Below, piece by piece: positions 12,840 through 26,500 of a stretch of 64,000 nt of DNA (positions are counted from its first letter, which is position 1; the number at the start of each line of letters is the position of its first letter). Source of the DNA: Dipetalonema caudispina (taxonomy: Eukaryota > Nematoda > Chromadorea > Rhabditida > Onchocercidae); assembly GCA_013365325.1 (NCBI GenBank), contig JABVXV010000096.1:124001-188000 (forward strand), read 5' to 3'. The notes under the pieces are model-generated. The model was not told where the DNA came from, did not search any database, and saw only the letters and a list, made by a program, of their open reading frames with translations. The position numbers were made by a program, and so were the translations under genes.

Positions 12840-15800
12840 GATGAAACCAATTTCGTAACCCATAATTGTCTCACTTCGTTCAACGTTCGAATACAATGTG
12901 GATTCTTGAGGAGAATGAAGTTGGGCTAACATACAATCAACAAAGTTTATATTTGAAAGTGCTATTAGCATATTACGGTTTGGTAAGAATAAATTCGCTC
13001 TTTTTTTTAGAAAAAGAAAAAAACAGTTATTCAAATAAGCTTATCTTACACGTAGAAGAAAGCTTAAAAAAAAAAAACAAATTTTTCCATTTTTAATCTT
13101 TGATTTTATAAGAAATTCAATTAATAAAATTGTATATCTCCTATTCGTGCTATAAATTAATCTATTTATTTGGCTTTTTTTTTTTTTTTTTTTTCTTTTT
13201 CTTTTTCTCAATGTTTTTCTAAAAAGTAAGGAATAATAGTTTGAGTAATTTTTTAGTAGAAGGAAAGGTTATGTATGGAATGGTTAGATTTAAGCTATGT
13301 TTGACATTTAACAAGCAAAAGAAAGGAATTTATGAAATTAAATTTTCGTCTTCAATGACTGCAAAAGAATCAACGGCAAAAATGATAGTTAGTGGTTATC
13401 CGGTTTTCCGGAAAAGCTACGCTTCTCGCGTTTTTTTATTTCAACCAAATATAAGTGTTTCATAGCGATTATTGTGATTATTCAGACAGCAAACTATCAT
13501 TTACTGTATCCAAAATGGAACTTTGAATTTCATTAAAATACTCTGAAGAATTTTACTGAACTAATAGTTTTCTGATTGGTGATTTTTTTTTTTTTGTAAA
13601 AAATTTCATGATTGTTTATTGCTGACTTGTCCGGTTCTCTCATTTCATGCAGAAATGATTTTAATCCAGAAAAGATTAAATGAAAGTATAGTTAGATCAA
13701 GAAACTTTTTGATCAGAAACTTCGGAAAAAAATTATACTTCTATTTCTGGCTTTGATGCTTTTTCTCACATGAAGCTAATTTTTCTACTTTCAGCTCTTT
13801 GATATTTGCTTTAACCGTTGTTTCAATAATCTAAAAAGTTGAAAAATTACTAAGCTTACCAGTAACATAAATAACCTTTTCATGCACTTTCTTTTTTCTT
13901 TTCAAATTTTTTAAAAGATAAAACAAAATTTCATTTTTTTTATTTGGATAGTTTAGTTTTCTCTTTTGTTTTTTTTTCTTTCAACTACTATATATGTAAG
14001 CCTTGGTTCTATTCTAAAATTTAGCAAAATAATTTTTATGTATGTTAAAAAAAGCTCATTGAAATTCTGGAAAAAGCACAAGTATATTCTCTAAATATTG
14101 GAAATAATATTTTAATACAGTAATTATATTCCCGAAATATTAGAAATGATAATGTAATATAGAGTAATATTATATTTCTTCAAAATTTAAAATACGGTAA
14201 GTGTATTCTCTAAATACTTGAAAATGATATACTGTAATTAATGTTGTGCCTTTCACCTCGTCAATTATTATAAATCATTCCACAAATTACTTTCAATAGC
14301 TTTCTCATTTCAACGAATTAAAACCGTATTTTTTTTTTTTTTTCTATCAATACTATCATTGTTTACTCGCATTCATCTCATACAGTATACTATTACCGTA
14401 TACCTTTTGAGAGAGATAAAAATTTCAAAATATGTTTTTAATGATATGAGAAAGAATTATTTATCAGAAATTGTAAAGTATAAATTGATAATGAGAAGTG
14501 AATTATATATGTTAAATGCTGATAGTAAGTTATTAGAGGTAAAAGAAGCATTAGCACTAGCAATAATAGAATGTAAATGAAGCATTGCAAAAAAATCCTT
14601 TCTTTTTTTTTTCCCTTATCATTTCGGAATTTCTTTCCAGAATGTCTATAGCTCAATAATTTATCATATCCTTTAAGTTGGAATAGGAAAATATTCAAAC
14701 GGAAAGATAACCGAACAATCTGAAGATGAATTCATAATGTATGAATATAGTAAAATATGTTCAGGTAATAATTCTCTATTAATAACAAGATTTTCTTTTT
14801 TTTTCTTTTTCAGAAGAATTCAAAATTATTTCATTTCTAAAATTTATGGCAAAATTTTTTTTTTTTTAATTGCTCTTACAAAAATCCTAGAATTTGATAT
14901 TGCAAGTTATAGTACTTTAACTATAATACTTACCACGTATTGCTATTATTTAACGATAAAAAATATGTTTGAAATAGTATACTTAATTAAGCATTGAAAA
15001 TTCTAATTTAATTAGATTAAAATAAGATATATGGTGAAAATTAAAACATTTAACGTTTGCATGCTTGGAAAAAAAAAAATTAATGATTAATTTAAAAGCT
15101 TGAAACATACTGAATCAATGGTACGATTGCGACATATACAAGGCCAATTAGCACTTGGAATTGGAGAATTTTGTTTTGGTTCACAAAAACCATCTTCAAA
15201 ACATGCGATACATTCCTCTTGATACCATATTCTATAAAAAAAAAAAAAAGAAAAAAAAATCTTTAATTAAATTTAAACGATTTAAAATATTGATAGATTA
15301 ACAGATAATTGAATAAATAACTTATTAATTTACATCATGTATTCTTTATCATTATAATTCGTAATTCGGATATGTATAATAAATAATTTGCATGTTTTTA
15401 TTAATTAATGATAATTTGATTAAAAAATATTAACGATATATTGAAGCATGGCCAAGCTGTGTTCATTTCCTTATCATATGTACAAATACATCTGGAATTA
15501 TTGGATGGTGGAATTGATTCAAATCGAATACATTCCATATCTGGTTTACCGATACATTTACAATGTGCTTCAATTGCTTCATATCGCATTGTCTCTGCCT
15601 CAATATTCAACATAAATAATTAAATTTTGAATTAAATTTTTTTCTTATTTGTAAGATAATAGATTAATTGTTAACTAATACAAATAGATAGATTATTGTT
15701 AGTGCTAATGATTGAGTAAATTAATACTAAACAAATAATACAATATGAAATGATGTGAGCTAAATAAAATAAGACATAAATTCAATACAATACTTAATTT

Positions 15801-18800
15801 ATTACACGAATTAGAGTGAATAATAGTAATATTTAGAAAAGAAAAAAATCATACATTTTGTAGCAATTAATTGGTATCAAATGATTCTGTCAATTAAAAA
15901 TGTTTAATCATAATTAGTTATTTGAAACTACGAAACGACTTTTAACTGTCACATCCCATTCAAGTATAATATATTTTGTACAAAATTAAAAAAATCACAT
16001 TAATTACTGGGAGTAAATTAAAAATTAAATGATTAAAAAGACTGAAAACTTCTCTATAATAGTTGTATTTAAATTAAGTAAACTATAACGTTTGAATATC
16101 TTACCATACGTTTGCTCCTTTGTATTTTTGTAGTTGCATCATTTACATTTTCAAATGTTTTAATATCATTAATAGGATTTGTAGCTGCAGAAATAGATGT
16201 TAATTTACTAACAATATCAATAATGCTAGTAGTAGTAGCAGTCGTTGTTGTTGTTGTTGTTGTTGTTTCAGTAGTACTAGTAGTAGTAGTAGTAGCAACA
16301 GTATCGATAACAAAATGTGTATTAGATGATGAAAATATTTCATCAATAATTTCATTTGCATTTTCATGAACGATTTTAAATTTGTTAATTTCAACAGTAT
16401 GATTATTTTTAAATAAATCTTTCTTAAGGTGTCGCTGTTGTCGTTTTCTTCCATTTTCCCAATAATTTACATTTAAATCATTCATCATTTTGCTATCAGT
16501 CAAATGTGACAAATGTTCCTTTTGATTATTAGTTTTTTTACGAATAATACCAACTGGTAATTGTTGCTTTATGCGACCTTTACGAAAAGATTTTGCATTT
16601 TCATAAACATCCATCTGCAATTGAATAAAAATTTTTACAATTTTAAGCTTTTATTTGAAAGCTTTTTTTTTTTGCTTCCATAATTTGTGGAACAGATAAA
16701 AGAGATTATTTTGTTAGATTGAAGATTAGCTCTGTGAAATCAATTAAGTTTTTAATTCTTTCTTGCCTTCTATAGAGGTATTTCTTAGGGAAATGTTGAT
16801 TAAAAATATTAAATTTGCTTTTAGAATTCCATCAAATAACAGTTTATATTTAAAAAAAAAAAAAATATCATTGGTGCTACAACTAAAATTTGCAACAAAA
16901 AATTTATGCAATTTAACATTGAAAGTTTTAAAATTATTAAAGAAGTAACATTTATTATGGTTAAAAAGTAATTTCGGTCTCATTTACTATTCATTTAACA
17001 TACTGTATATATTATTTGCATATGTAATTTTTCTTCTAATGGCTTTAATTTCAACTTCAATAGGAAAAACTGCTTCAATTCAGTGAGCTAAAAATATTTC
17101 ATGAATGTACAAATGACATGTTTAGGTGCTATAAAGTTCATTTCAAAAAATAGAAAGGAAAATTTCGATACGATAAAAATGAAATATTACCAGTCTTTTA
17201 TTCATAGAAAGGTTACTTATTTTCTCATACTTTTAAAAATAAGCAAAAATTTTATCCAACGAGCAAAAATTCTATAATAAATCAAAAATATAAACTTCAG
17301 CTTGAAAATTTGAAAAAAAAAAATAAAATTAGCTTATTTTAATTTAATGTGAAATGTTTCAACTGTGAAAGATTACGTAAAGGAAAAAGTTTGATTATCA
17401 CTTTTTTTTAAATGTAAAGTTCATATTTTGCTTTCTTTTTCCCTTAGTGAAATATTTTGAAGGACTTCTGATATTTGTAATTTGCGATTTCATACACAAT
17501 TCATATTTAACAACTTTAAATAATTGATAAGAAACTAACCGTATCCTTAACAGATGGTACTGATCGGACTAAACTTCTTTTATACGGATTCAAATTGCAA
17601 AATGTTACAGCAGGAAATTGTATATAATCAAATTTTAACTAAAATGAAAAAATTTTTTCCCTCCCTTATTTGAAAAATAATGATAAAAATAAAAATAAAA
17701 TTAAATTGAAATAAACATAGGATCAATAGAGATTACTGTATAGCACAGTATCTTACCTCAATACTGGTAATTTTTTCATAACGATTAAATTTCATCACTA
17801 ATTGATATGCTTGTACAATAAGTATAATAAAGCATAGGATGATTCCAAATAACCATAATCGTGCAGTGTATGCATTTCTAGCAATAAATATTCGTCGTAC
17901 ACCATGTGCTGTTGTATTTTCCGAGAAATTGCGAATTTTTTTAATAACCACATGATTACTTTCCACGATCTTATGATCAGATTGATATTGATAAGGAATT
18001 GTATGATCATCATAATATGGTTGATAAGACAACTCATCAAGCGATCGTTGATCATATTTTGTTGGTAATTTTGGGACTTGAATATATTTCATATAATTGC
18101 TCGAATAATCACCATTTCCTGATTTGGATGATTCCATATATTCGCTGTAAATTACTTAACAAAAATTATTGCTATTTGTACAAAATAATTCACAATTAAA
18201 ATTCTTAACAGAAAAAAAAAAAAAAACGAAAATAAAATTTTAATTAGTTCTTTTTTTTTTTGTTTTACCTAAATGAATGAATAGATACGTTAAGTTAGAA
18301 AATGCACAGTTTTAAGAGCAAAAAAAAAAAAAAGACAGAAATAGGTTTCACTTCATTTTCCAATAGGCTACTTTGACAAATGCGATGCATTGAAATGGTA
18401 GCTAAAATGCATTGAAATATGAAATGTGACTTAATCCTTAAATTCTATCAAAGAACAATCGATATTGTTAATAGTAAAGCTAGTAAATGTAAAAGTTGGA
18501 AAAAACGAAATGAACTGCTTTGAAAAAAGAAAGTTTGAGAGGAAAAAAATATCAAAAAAAAAAAACAAAAAGTAAGAAGGAAAAAAATGGAGAATATTTG
18601 GTGTAAAGTATTAATTAGCTACATTAAATTTTGTTATAAAAAAAGAGTGAAAAAAAGAAATTTGTAAAAATTTGAGTTTTTTTTTTTTTCAAAAAATATC
18701 AAATATTTTTTTTATGAATAAAATAATTTACGTAAATGGAACCAAGAATTAGTGGTAAATCTTTTATAACTATGCATATATAATATATTGTACATAAAAT

Positions 18801-20210
18801 TTTTTTCCATATTAATTTCATTCTGTCAAATTTTATGAAAATCATATTATGCAAAACATATCAAAATTATGATTGAAAACAAAATACGGCTTACATTTTC
18901 AGTTTTTATTAAGGAATCAAAATTTTCCTTTGATTCTTACAAATTATTTATTTTTTGATGTAACTTTAAAAATAAAATCCAAAATAATGGAAAAATGATA
19001 TACTTTAATTGAATTGAAATTTCAACATAAAACAACTGATAAAATTGTTAGCATTTATTGCAACAAATATGTTGCAATAAAAACTTCACATTGATTTTTT
19101 TAAATAGATTTATTAGTATACAAAATTAAGAATAGATGACAAAATCATTCCCGTTTATTTCCATAAAATATATGAAAGATATATGCTCACATCATTAATT
19201 AATCAATCAATCAATAAGTATTCAAATTGAAAAAAGCGATCACAAGTAAAGTGCCTAAAGAATGATTTACATACATATATATCAATGATATTAGCATTTA
19301 TAATAATATCGTAAAAAATTCTAATAAGATAAAGAAATCTTCTCATATCATACTATCCTCAATTTTAAAGTGTAACTAATTTCTACTATTAATTTCCACC
19401 ATTTTATGTTGTTTTGTTCAAAGAATAGCGCAAAGTATATATATATGTATATATATAGATACCAAGAATTATTTATTTTACAAAAAAAAAAAAAAAAAAA
19501 AAAAAAAATGGAAAATAGAAACAAAAACATTGCAATTTTTGTTTAAAAAAAAAGAAAAATTAAATACTGAATGGAAAATAGAAACAAAAAAATTGCAGTT
19601 TTTGTTAAAAAAAAAAAGAAAAATTAAATACTGAATGGAAAATAGAAACATGTTGAAAAAAAAGAAAAATTAAATACTGAATGGAAAATAGAAACAAAAA
19701 AATTGCAGTTTTTGCTAAAAAAAAAAAAAAAAAAAATTAAATACTGAATGGAAAATAGAAACAAAAAAACTGTAGTTTTTGTTAAAAAAAAAAAGAAAAA
19801 TTTATTTTGTGCTATTGTTGTCGTCAATTTTGGCAAAAATTTTGTGCAAAATTAAAACAGATGGTTGAAAGCTGTGGTAGAAGTAACAATCAAAGATGCA
19901 AAAAGAAACGAAAAGAAAAAAAAAATTACATTGAAATATTAACTAACCATTGTTGGTATGAAAGATTATCATTATTATTTGGTTGATAACCATTATTATC
20001 ATCATCATCAGATGGATCTGTTGTTGGATAAATTTGTGACGATGATCTTGAATGTGATTGAACTTGGGTGCTAGATCGTGAAGATGCTGTCATGAAGATA
20101 GCATTAGATAAATGACGTTGTAATCGTGGCATCTTATGATGATAATGATGATGACGATGATGATGATGACGATTCTTCTTCTTTGATTGTGATGAATTTA
20201 TTGCTGACAT
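7695..20210 (-). CDS. unc-8: Degenerin/ENaC sodium channel subunit, UNC-8-like
   Basis: Sixteen exons join in phase to about 979 residues: 20210-19948, 18144-17757, 17638-17540, 16614-16105, 15598-15435, 15231-15111, 12904-12719, 12307-12154, 11906-11802, 11562-11402, 11235-11134, 10964-10850, 10573-10425, 8990-8862, 8559-8511, 7939-7695. Order: cytosolic N-terminus; the degenerin gating motif SENTTAHG (162-169); TM1 (about 184-206); the post-TM1 [13 protein letters not shown] box; a Cys-rich extracellular region; the pre-TM2 box ending GGHLGLWMG; a GFS selectivity filter (899-901); TM2; and a short Lys/Glu-rich tail. These subunits form amiloride-sensitive Na+ channels in neurons and muscle. 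UNC-8 is preferred over MEC-4, DEG-1 or DEL-1 by the extracellular match (for example [18 protein letters not shown]) and by chromosome IV neighbours. It exceeds C. elegans UNC-8 (about 780 residues) because of a His-rich first exon and a 170-residue basic, Thr-rich exon 4. Exon 1 is the least certain; ATG 18132 in exon 2 is an alternative start. Confidence 0.9.
12806..12840 (-). repeat. Trinucleotide repeat encoding a Thr run in degenerin exon 7
   Basis: A GTT repeat on the plus strand reads as ACA/ACT codons on the minus strand, giving about eleven consecutive Thr in the extracellular domain. Exon phase is kept on both sides, so length changes of whole units would be tolerated. Confidence 0.85.
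14095..14240. repeat. Degenerate direct repeats inside degenerin intron 6
   Basis: The phrase TATTCTCTAAATA recurs near 14085 and 14206, each followed by a similar TTGGAAAT/TTGAAAAT stretch, with weaker related copies between them. This is intronic. The surrounding 2.2-kb intron (15110-12905) shows no other supported feature. Confidence 0.4.
16226..16302 (-). repeat. Compound trinucleotide repeats encoding Thr-rich tract in degenerin exon 4
   Basis: AGT and GTT repeats on the plus strand encode runs of Thr interrupted by Ser, Glu and Ala on the minus strand. They sit in the large exon 4 insertion between the post-TM1 box and the Cys-rich region. The same tract reads as poly-Val or poly-Leu in other frames, which explains the open frames overlapping it. 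Confidence 0.85.
19508..19802. repeat. Five-copy minisatellite in degenerin intron 1
   Basis: The phrase ATGGAAAATAGAAACA begins at 19508, 19571, 19635, 19681 and 19748, giving units of 63, 64, 46, 67 and about 55 bases. Each unit carries an A-run and a TTAAATACTGA tail. The third unit has lost an internal block. It lies wholly in the first intron of the degenerin gene. Confidence 0.85.
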
Positions 20211-20569
20211 TATTTTTTTTTTTCAATTAAATTTATTTCAACATTATTGTTATTTATCGATTGAAAAAAAAAAAAGAAAAGAAATGGAATTATGCTATTT
20301 GTTGTTGCTATTTAATTTACTGATAAAATGATATTATTATAGTTTTATTGTTGTAGTTGCAGCTTTTGTTTATTTTGTTATAATACAGTAGCAATAAGAT
20401 TTGTCAGCAACAGAATATCATGTAAGAAATAGTGATGGATTACGTCAAATTACGACAACGTTACACGTTCCATAATACGTTGCCGTATGCAAATGATTGT
20501 TGTATAGGTGAATAATTTTTGAAAACAGCTGAAAATAAAACAAAAAATATGAGCTTAACATGACAAAAA

Positions 20570-20577
20570 TCACGTGA
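20570..20577. promoter_or_regulatory. Candidate E-box TCACGTGA upstream of the degenerin
   Basis: A perfect eight-base palindrome about 360 bases upstream of the degenerin ATG. TCACGTGA is the core bound by bHLH factors of the MITF/TFEB/HLH-30 type. The surrounding 20430-20640 is richer in ACGT-containing words than its flanks. One site can occur by chance, so this is only a candidate. Confidence 0.3.
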
Positions 20578-23500
20578 TAACGTAAGGTCATTAACGGGGC
20601 AAATAATCATGCTGCCGTATTTTGTCAATAACTATGATGGTTCATACGACAATACAACATTGACATTATTATCTTACAAATAAGAGAATTAAAAATTGAT
20701 TTAAAATGTAAATTTTAGTTTTTACAATTTATCCAAAGATAAGATAAACTAATAAGTATAACTCATTGTTTTTGGCCAAGACAAATAACAGGTTATTTTT
20801 TTGTCATGTAATGTTTTCAAAATACATTTTTTATACTTTGCTGCAGGAAATTCTAACTTAAATCAAATTAAGATAGTTGCTTATTGTTTTAAATATTGCA
20901 CCGAAATAAATTCTTTAAGCTAAGCAATCAATTCGAATAACTTTGAAAATGCCCATTCATTTCTATGGATTCTGATGATAAGACATCAAAAAGTTTAAAA
21001 AAAAAAAAAAATCGAGAAAATTGAAGAGACCATCATATCCATAATGAAAATCATTGAAGTGGTGAAAAGAAAAAAAAAAGGCGGATAATTTTGCATTATC
21101 TAATTTTAAATTGAAATTAAAATTTTTTTTTTTTTTTTTGTAAAAATGTTTGTTCAATCATAAGAAGAGAAAACAAAAAATAGAAGTGAAATAAAATTAA
21201 GAAGTATAAAGAGATAAAAGGATCAAATAGCAAGCGTTAAATTTTAATTTCTATGTGAAATTTAATAAATATTGAATTGTAATAGGAAATGATGAACATA
21301 TTTTCCATATTAATTGACTATTTATATTATCAAAGATGTAATAGGCGAGAGTTTAAGTGGCAAATATTTGTGTACATAAATGATTATTTGCTTATGTATG
21401 TTTATCTTTTATTTTTTTTCATCAAATAAATGTCATTTGTTGCGATTACAAATAAATGGAAGAACGGTTGTTGACGTCAAACAAATTTTCCGCTTTGTTT
21501 CGCATTTAATTTCAAATAATAATTTAGCAAATTACATTTATGATAAATGTAAAAAATTTATTTAATGCATATGCAAAAATTTTCCGCTTCAGTAAAAAAA
21601 AAATAAATTATTGAAAAAAAAAAAAAAAAATGAAAAGCTGAAAACTTTTCATTAGAATATAACATTTGCAAATTTTTTATTTCTATTATAATCTTTCTGA
21701 TTTAATCAAAGAACTTTTATCATTTGTGATACGATAATACAAAAAGTTTCATGTACCATGCACTTCATAAATTTGCATTATTGTGAAAAATTAAAAATTG
21801 AAAATAATACTGTAAATACTGATTTGTATTTAGTTTCACAATAAATTAGCAACGATTATTCAGAATATTTGAAGCATTTATTATAATATGATGCATCATG
21901 TTTTCCTAATATTTTCTAAATACACAGCAAAGAAACCGGATCCGGCAAATTAATTAGAACAATTATGTGGTTGAAAAGGTGTTTAGTGTATGACCATTCT
22001 CAATGTTGGTCTTGAAAATTAGTTCAAACATACTTTAGGAGGTTTATCATAATAAAAATTTGCGAAAACTTATATCACTGAACAATTATAATAGCAAATA
22101 CCTCAAAAAAAAAAAGTGAGCAACAAAAATAATTCAAAAGAATAATAAACCTTAATTAAATTGAAATAGGAATTAAAATATATAGAAATACAAATGATCA
22201 AAAACATAAAATATTAACTGAACCATAGTATTTCAAAAGGAAATGACACCACAATATTACAATTTCTTATCGAATGCTTTCTATTTTTTTTTTTTTTTTT
22301 TTTTTTTGCAAATCCAATTTTAGACATTCCTTTTTTCTATTTACCCTTTTTATTATTAATAATTTCATTATTATGGAACATTTCTGTCTTTCGTCTCCTA
22401 ACTTTAAACTAACCGATTCATTTTTTTTTTCCATCACTTTTAAAATTTAAACAAAATCAATTTTATTCTAAGAACTGTTCGTTATATCATTAAATAACAA
22501 AAGATCCTTCAATTGCCAAAGTTCAATTTTAATTTTTTGCTTGAGATGGAAAATTTTCTATAAAGTCTGATTTTGTTCATTACCAGAACTGTTTAGTTAT
22601 CGGGTGATTGTTCATCTTGAATATATGCTTCTTGTTTTACGAGAATTTTCTTGAAAAAACTTCATGTCAACGGTGTTGATGTAGTTGGTGATAAGTTCGT
22701 TATCAAGTTAGAAAACAATAAAAATTATTAAAATTTATTGTTTAAATGAACTTCTAACTGATTTTATCCCTTCATAGGAAAGTAAAATCAAATTAGTAAT
22801 TTGTTAAAAATTCGTATGAATAAATAATGAGGTCGAAAACATTTTCAAACAAATAATTTAGTAAAAAAAAAAAAAAAAAACAGGATAATTTTGCATTTTC
22901 TAGCATTCTTTTTATCGAATTTCATCCATTTTCTTAAGTTTGACTTGCTTTTTCATTTCATTTACTTTGAGATTATTTAAAAGTACATATTCTTTAGGTT
23001 ATTCTATTTCAAATTATTTTTCAAATTTAAAGTTATTTGATTCTAAACTTCACTGAATGCATTTATTCAGACTTCTTGACTTTCTTATATCATTTAGTAA
23101 CATATTATCGATATTTTTTTTCCCCTTTTCGGATATAATTCCTCCAGCAAAAAATAATTATAAACTATCAAGGATTTTTATATGGTTAAGTTTCAAATGA
23201 TAAGCGTCAACTGATAAATTAATTACTGCTCCTTAAGTATGACGCATCATTGAAAATTTAAAAAAGGTTAAAAAAAAAGAAATTGATTAATTATTCTTCC
23301 GTGAAAAACAATGAAAGTTGAAAAACCATTAATAAATAACTCTTTTGTGAAGATTATTCATGTAGATTGAAAAACTATTTGACAAATCATTTCCCGATGG
23401 AAATTCGTGATGACTCAAATATGAATTGATAAATTTCAATTTCTAAAGCATGGCACATTTTGTGAAAGCTACTCAAAAGCTACTTTTGATAAACAACTTT

Positions 23501-26500
23501 AATTTTAGCAAAACATTAAAGTTTTTAACAAAAATAAGATTTTAATTCAAAATTGAATTTATTTTTTAATTCTTCATCTTTGCTACCGTAACTTTATAAA
23601 TGATCAATTCATGCTATATTATTTCTGTTGCTTGAAAGATTAAAAGAATGATAAGCATTTTTTTCGCCAAAAGAATAGGTATAAATAATTTTATTTAGTT
23701 TAAAATTTTTTTAAAAATTCGAAAAATTTTCATCAATATTAATATTCCACTTCTAATCTTTTTCTCTCTCATTCCCCCTCTCTCTTTCTCTATTCATTAA
23801 CTCTGATATTCTTTCATATCTTTTAAGCATAGTTAAAATTTACTTAAATATATTATATTTTAAAATTTAATATTTTTTTTTAATAAGAACAATGCAACGA
23901 AAATTTCCACTATTGAACTGTCAAATTAATATATGATTGGAAAAAAATCCAATTGTGATATTGAAAAAATTAAATATTTTTTTTTTTACAAATTTAATTT
24001 TCTCAAAAAAAACTTTGTGTTTTTTTATCTTTCATGCATATTTATGAATAAACAAATTAGGAAAAGTCATTTCATGACTAAGGAAATTTTAATAAGTGTG
24101 AAATGATATGAAGTAAAGTATTAATTTCCGCAAAGCGTAAAAAGTAAGAATTAAATACTTGATAAATCAGTCTCAAGCCTAATTGATCATAATTAATTAG
24201 AATAATTATTGCTATCAATGCACATAAGTGATGAAATATAAATTATGATAAAATTGCTACCAGTCATACTGTAAAAAAAAAAAGAAAATACACTAAAGCA
24301 ATAAATACAATTAATTTAGAATATTTTACCATCCTTCAACAGTAAATATTCGTCACTCTGCAAGTAATTAAAACCAAATAAAACTAATAGTACAATCAAA
24401 CTAATTAAAATTTCATTCACTAAGCGACAAATATGTATTTGAACTAATTGTGACAACAATAACTAAATAATTCATTTAGATTATAAAAAAAATTAACGAA
24501 TTAAAAAATCTAAACTTATTTCGTTATTTTGTACAAATTAATTTCTGTATTGATTTTTTATGAATTGTTAATTTTAGATGAAATAAATTGAAACTAATAC
24601 TACAAATGAATAGAAATGAAACAGACTAAAGCTATATATGGAAGTAAATTAAATCGAACGATTTGCAAAGTGGTTTGAAATTGAAATATCAATCGAAGAC
24701 AGTGAAGTGCATTTGAAAATTGAATTAAAATTGAAATTAAATGCATTGAAACGAACAATCAATAAAGTTGGAATTAAATGTACTGAAAGGAAGTAAATTA
24801 ACGAAACGAATTATAAAAAAGGTGAAATTGGGGTTATAATGTGAAAACGTTTGGCAATAAAAGCAAAAGAGTTTGGCCAACAATTCACTGTCTGATCTTT
24901 TAAATAAATTTGATTTCATTTATAATTTCGTATATTTTTCGCAAATGCAGACTAACAAATGATTAATTGATCAACAATATATAATTAGTTAGCTTTAAAC
25001 TACCATGCTTTCTCTCCTATTTTCATTTACTTCTTCTCTTTTGCTGATTTTTTTCTTGTTGAGAAAAAACATTAAATTCGTTAATTTGTAAAATTCAAGA
25101 CTGTAATAAAATTGTAATTGAAATTAAAATTTGGATACAAACAATTCATGTTTAATTTTGTAGAATGAAGCATAAATTTTTGGTTAAAAATTTACAACTT
25201 GGATTAAATCGTATTGTTTTGTAGTAAAATTAGCAAACATGGCGATAGGTTAAGCTAAGCCAATTAATATCAATTAAGGCAATGAACAAATGAATTTTTT
25301 AATGTTCATACAAATTAATATAAATTAGCGAAATATCTTTGCAATTATTTTGCTATCAGGAATTAAATAAATTTAATAATATTTTTCGATTTAATATATT
25401 TCTCGAAAATTTTAAGCCTTATAAAGCAAACATCAATTGAAAAACGTTATCAGTTTGTGGAACAAAAAAAATTTTTTTCTTTCAAATGTATAAATTATTC
25501 AACACACACACAAAAAAAGAAAAAGCTTTTAATGAAAATTGAATTAATGTAATAAAATCCAATACAAATATTCATGACAATTTTATATTTTTTGTATCAT
25601 TGAGAAGTTTTATATTTTTGGAGTAACATATCGAATTAAGTTTAGAAATTATCATGTAACTCGATTGGAATTAGTTTGTGATTTTTAAATTGAACATTTT
25701 TCAAGAAAACATTAAAATGTTTTGTAAATTCCATTACTAAAAACAATATTGATATTAATTTTTTAAATTCAAATTTATTCACAAAGAATAATAAAAGCAA
25801 TGTAAACAATTAAAACTTCAGTATTTCAAAAAAAGAAAAAATTATCAAATCAGTTTCAATTCAGTAAATTTGAGTAAAGTCAAATTATCGTTTGATGGTA
25901 TGTTAAATTACAAGCAACAATTGAATATTCAGAACAGTACTAATTATTTTCAATTATAACTCTTTAAGCATCAAATGCTTTCCCGAACAGTTAGATTTAA
26001 CAAAGCTATTGCAAATTAATTTCTAAAAAAAATTATTGATAATAATAATTTAATAAAAATTTAGAAGTAATTAAACTAATGCAAAAGAAAACAAAAGTTG
26101 AAAGTTTATATTTTGATTTCCCCATATTTTCAAGAATCATTTAGATGGATTAAGAATTGTTGACGACATAAGTGTAACAATTTCTAGGCCTAAATTATCT
26201 TCCATATCATCTAGATTGTTTACTAGTTAGTATTACCTAAAAAATGTTGAGACAAACAGGTGACAAATAAAAGTCATATTTCTAATAATGTAATGAAATT
26301 TTATGTGATATTTTTTATATGGAAAGGCATATAATCTTGTTTTCCTACTATTTCTATAACTCATATTCCGGTTCACTAATGTTTTGCACCATTTCCGTTT
26401 CTATAATATGTGTATTCAATCGTTGCTATTTACTATGCTTCTAAAATGACTTTTTTTTTTTTTTTTTTTTTTTTTTGTGAAAGTGTTTGCTTACTTGCTT

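Noticed and set aside
12735..13034. Poly-Asn frame overlapping degenerin exon 7
   Set aside because: It is a shadow of the trinucleotide repeat that encodes Thr in the correct frame.
14359..14997. Frames within degenerin intron 6
   Set aside because: Low-complexity or lacking domain similarity, and inside a well-supported intron.
16112..16454. Poly-Val and poly-Leu frames over degenerin exon 4
   Set aside because: Shadows of the Thr-coding repeats on the other strand or frame.
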